DNA of 64,000 nt from Planctomycetota bacterium (GTDB taxonomy: Bacteria; Planctomycetota; UBA1135; GCA-002686595), in NCBI GenBank assembly GCA_028823345.1, contig JAPKBR010000012.1, positions 20,484-84,483 on the forward strand, written 5' to 3'. Positions 62,640-64,000 of the stretch are shown piece after piece; within the stretch, counting starts at the first letter, position 1, and each line of letters starts with the position of its first letter. Made by a program: the position numbers and the translations under genes. The notes beneath the pieces were generated by a model. It ran no database searches, had not been told where the DNA came from, and was given only the letters and a program-made list of their open reading frames with translations.

Positions 62640-63688
62640 GGAAGCAGGGTATGGGAGCCCGGGTTATCGAAATCAGCCGGAGAGTCGAGCATCTCGTGCA
62701 CCAACTCAAACAGGCCGCGGTGTCCTAGGCACAGCCCCAATTTGTGGGCTCGATCCAATTGCGGTGCGCGCCGGCGCACTTCTTCAAAGGAGGGATGCAC
62801 GGCGCAGGGATCCACGTGGGCGATGCGATCCATGGGCTGACCCGAGGCCTCAAGCACCAGCCGCGCCAGATTGATGATGGAGGTCTGCGCCACACCCCCC
62901 AGATTCAGAGGCCCCCCGGGGGCGTTGTCCATCTCGATCAAGTCCCCAATGTCTTTTCCCAAATCACGTGCATGGGCAAAGGTGCGCTCTTGCAAACCGT
63001 CACCATGTACGGGCAAACACTCACCCGCCCGGGCCGCTTGGATGAAGCGCGGCAAGACCATTCCCGTGCGAGGGTCATGACCGGGGCCGGTCACGTTGAA
63101 AAAGCGCAGATGGATCGGACCCTGGGCGTCCCGGTCCCGCGAGCCATGTAAGTTTGTCCACCACCGGTCCAAGACCTGCTCGGCCTCGACTCGCGAAGCG
63201 GCATAGGCCCAACGTCCTTGACCCTTGGCGGAACGCAAGGGCGCGTCTTCACCCAAGAGCCCCTGCCCATCGCAATAGACCTCGCTAGTGGAAGCGGCCA
63301 AGATCCGTGGTCGTTGGGCTTGGGGCAAAGACCCAAGGGCCTCGCAAACGGATTGGGCCAGATCCTGGGTCAAGGCTCTGCAGCCTTCCGGATCTTCTAG
63401 GACACAACCGACTCCCACCCGTCCAGCCAAGTGCAAGACTCTTTCAAAAGGCCCCAGTTCCCGAAGAAGCCGAGCCAGGTTTTGGGAATCCCTTGCGTCC
63501 CCCTCGTGGAACTCCGCCCCTGGGGCGACACGGCTCAGTTGCGCCTGGTCCCCAGCCGACAGGTCGTCCAAAACCACCACGCGCCAGCCGCGACCGAGCA
63601 AGTCCCGGGCGCATTCGCGACCGATGAAGCCTGCGCCTCCGAGGATCAAGATCGAAGGGGAGTTCAAAATCGAAGGAGTAGGATGCAC
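62609..63688 (-). CDS. NAD-dependent epimerase/dehydratase-like SDR with altered active site
   Basis: A 359-residue extended SDR. SPSILILGGAGFIGRECARD marks the nucleotide-binding loop; VLHLAGRVGVGCVLEDPEG, AASTSEVYCDGQGLLGED, RFFNVTGPGHDPRTGMVLPR and VHGDGLQERTFAHARDLGKD follow the UXS/epimerase order. The catalytic Tyr-x-x-x-Lys is YAASR: the codon is CGA, so Lys is Arg. Sugar-nucleotide substrate unknown, and activity may be reduced or changed. It is the first complete gene of the glycan operon and overlaps the next. Confidence 0.8.
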   Translation of the reverse strand: MHPTPSILNSPSILILGGAGFIGRECARDLLGRGWRVVVLDDLSAGDQAQLSRVAPGAEFHEGDARDSQNLARLLRELGPFERVLHLAGRVGVGCVLEDPEGCRALTQDLAQSVCEALGSLPQAQRPRILAASTSEVYCDGQGLLGEDAPLRSAKGQGRWAYAASRVEAEQVLDRWWTNLHGSRDRDAQGPIHLRFFNVTGPGHDPRTGMVLPRFIQAARAGECLPVHGDGLQERTFAHARDLGKDIGDLIEMDNAPGGPLNLGGVAQTSIINLARLVLEASGQPMDRIAHVDPCAVHPSFEEVRRRAPQLDRAHKLGLCLGHRGLFELVHEMLDSPADFDNPGSHTLLPCASPASSPA

Positions 63689-63793
63689 GGAAGTCAGACG
63701 CTGGGGACGGGGCTTTCTTCCCCTGGAGGAGGGAAGGGATCGCTCCTATGGGACGATCCTAGCGCCCCGGGAGGCCGGATTCGCCCCCCACCC

Positions 63794-64000
63794 TCAGCGA
63801 AAGAGGCTCAGGTGGTACAGATTCAGCAGGGTGTAGGTCCCGGCGGCGACAAAAAGGCCCCAACGGGCCAAAAGGAAGTTCTTGTGCAGAACCAACACCA
63901 AGAGCGCGATGGTGATCAGAAACGCCTTGCTCAGCACAAACCCCACCCGCCCGGTGCGCAGCAGGGCCTCAGCCACGGGATTCAGCTCGATGCCCCCGGA
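63794..64000 (-). CDS. DUF5658-like membrane protein, truncated by the window edge
   Basis: The frame runs off the window at base 64000, reading SGGIELNPVAEALLRTGRVG before two hydrophobic helices (about 45 residues) and ending YHLSLFR. The ELNP motif followed by paired helices resembles DUF5658. A GTG at 63976 could start a 60-residue product, but codons before it continue the family pattern, so I treat the gene as 5'-truncated. Function unknown. Confidence 0.65.
   Translation of the reverse strand, partial: SGGIELNPVAEALLRTGRVGFVLSKAFLITIALLVLVLHKNFLLARWGLFVAAGTYTLLNLYHLSLFR

Overview
The window is a GC-rich, gene-dense chromosomal segment from a Gram-negative bacterium. It carries outer-membrane export genes, several lipoprotein signals and a DegP-like protease. 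One gene (25915-26328) resembles a small protein family I recall as largely confined to Planctomycetota and Verrucomicrobiota. Together with the sulfatase-fold proteins, TPR proteins and DUF5658/DUF5989-like proteins, this makes a Planctomycetota or related PVC lineage the best guess. No rRNA or ribosomal protein is present to test it. I see no insertion sequences, phage genes or CRISPR arrays.

Layout: (1) 1-3831, plus strand: the 3' part of a very large TPR protein. (2) 3869-21884, minus strand: a long run starting with moaC, accB, accC and a FecR-like lipoprotein. It continues with nucleotide-sugar genes (UDP-xylose synthase, glmS, UDP-glucuronate epimerase, rfbA, rfbD, rfbB) and ends with an exopolysaccharide module of the exosortase-associated type (export lipoprotein, chain-length protein, O-antigen-ligase-like polymerase, asparagine-synthase-like amidotransferase, GT4, DUF3473 deacetylase). 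(3) 22194-24683, plus: a C-terminal processing protease with an EF-hand-like insert. (4) 24734-33483, minus: six overlapping or closely packed genes (TPR-metallopeptidase, sulfatase-fold lipoprotein, tmk, holB, a small PVC-type protein, AI-2E-type permease). (5) 33609-34571, plus: a lipoprotein amidase. (6) 34670-37770, minus: ald, uppP, gmd. (7) 38031-43503, plus: tRNA-Val(GAC), an HtrA protease, then a carbamoyltransferase cassette with a three-part SGNH/SxtJ-like/DUF5989 fusion. (8) 43500-45675, minus: a GNAT and a polysaccharide deacetylase. (9) 45864-47534, plus: ftcD, behind a large hairpin. (10) 47553-64000, minus: a DUF4259 protein, a B12-binding-type radical SAM protein, seven glycosyltransferases, a sulfatase-fold membrane protein, an all-helical repeat protein, a divergent SDR epimerase and a truncated DUF5658 gene.

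Most of the window therefore concerns cell-surface carbohydrate. Precursors come from glmS, rfbA/B/D, gmd, UXS and the UDP-glucuronate epimerase. Chain building comes from two glycosyltransferase sets, polymerisation and export from the Wzy/Wzz/Wza-like trio, and lipid-carrier recycling from uppP. Modification would come from deacetylases, a carbamoyltransferase, SGNH and GNAT proteins and the alkaline-phosphatase-fold proteins. No flippase, priming transferase, exosortase or rfbC lies inside the window. Many neighbours share ATGA, GTGA or TGATG junctions, which suggests translational coupling.

The best candidates for something undescribed are the carbamoyltransferase cassette with its fused membrane partner (39737-43503, perhaps with 43500-45675) and the 49667-63688 glycan island with its embedded helical-toroid-like protein. 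All functions are read from motifs by eye; no database search was possible.
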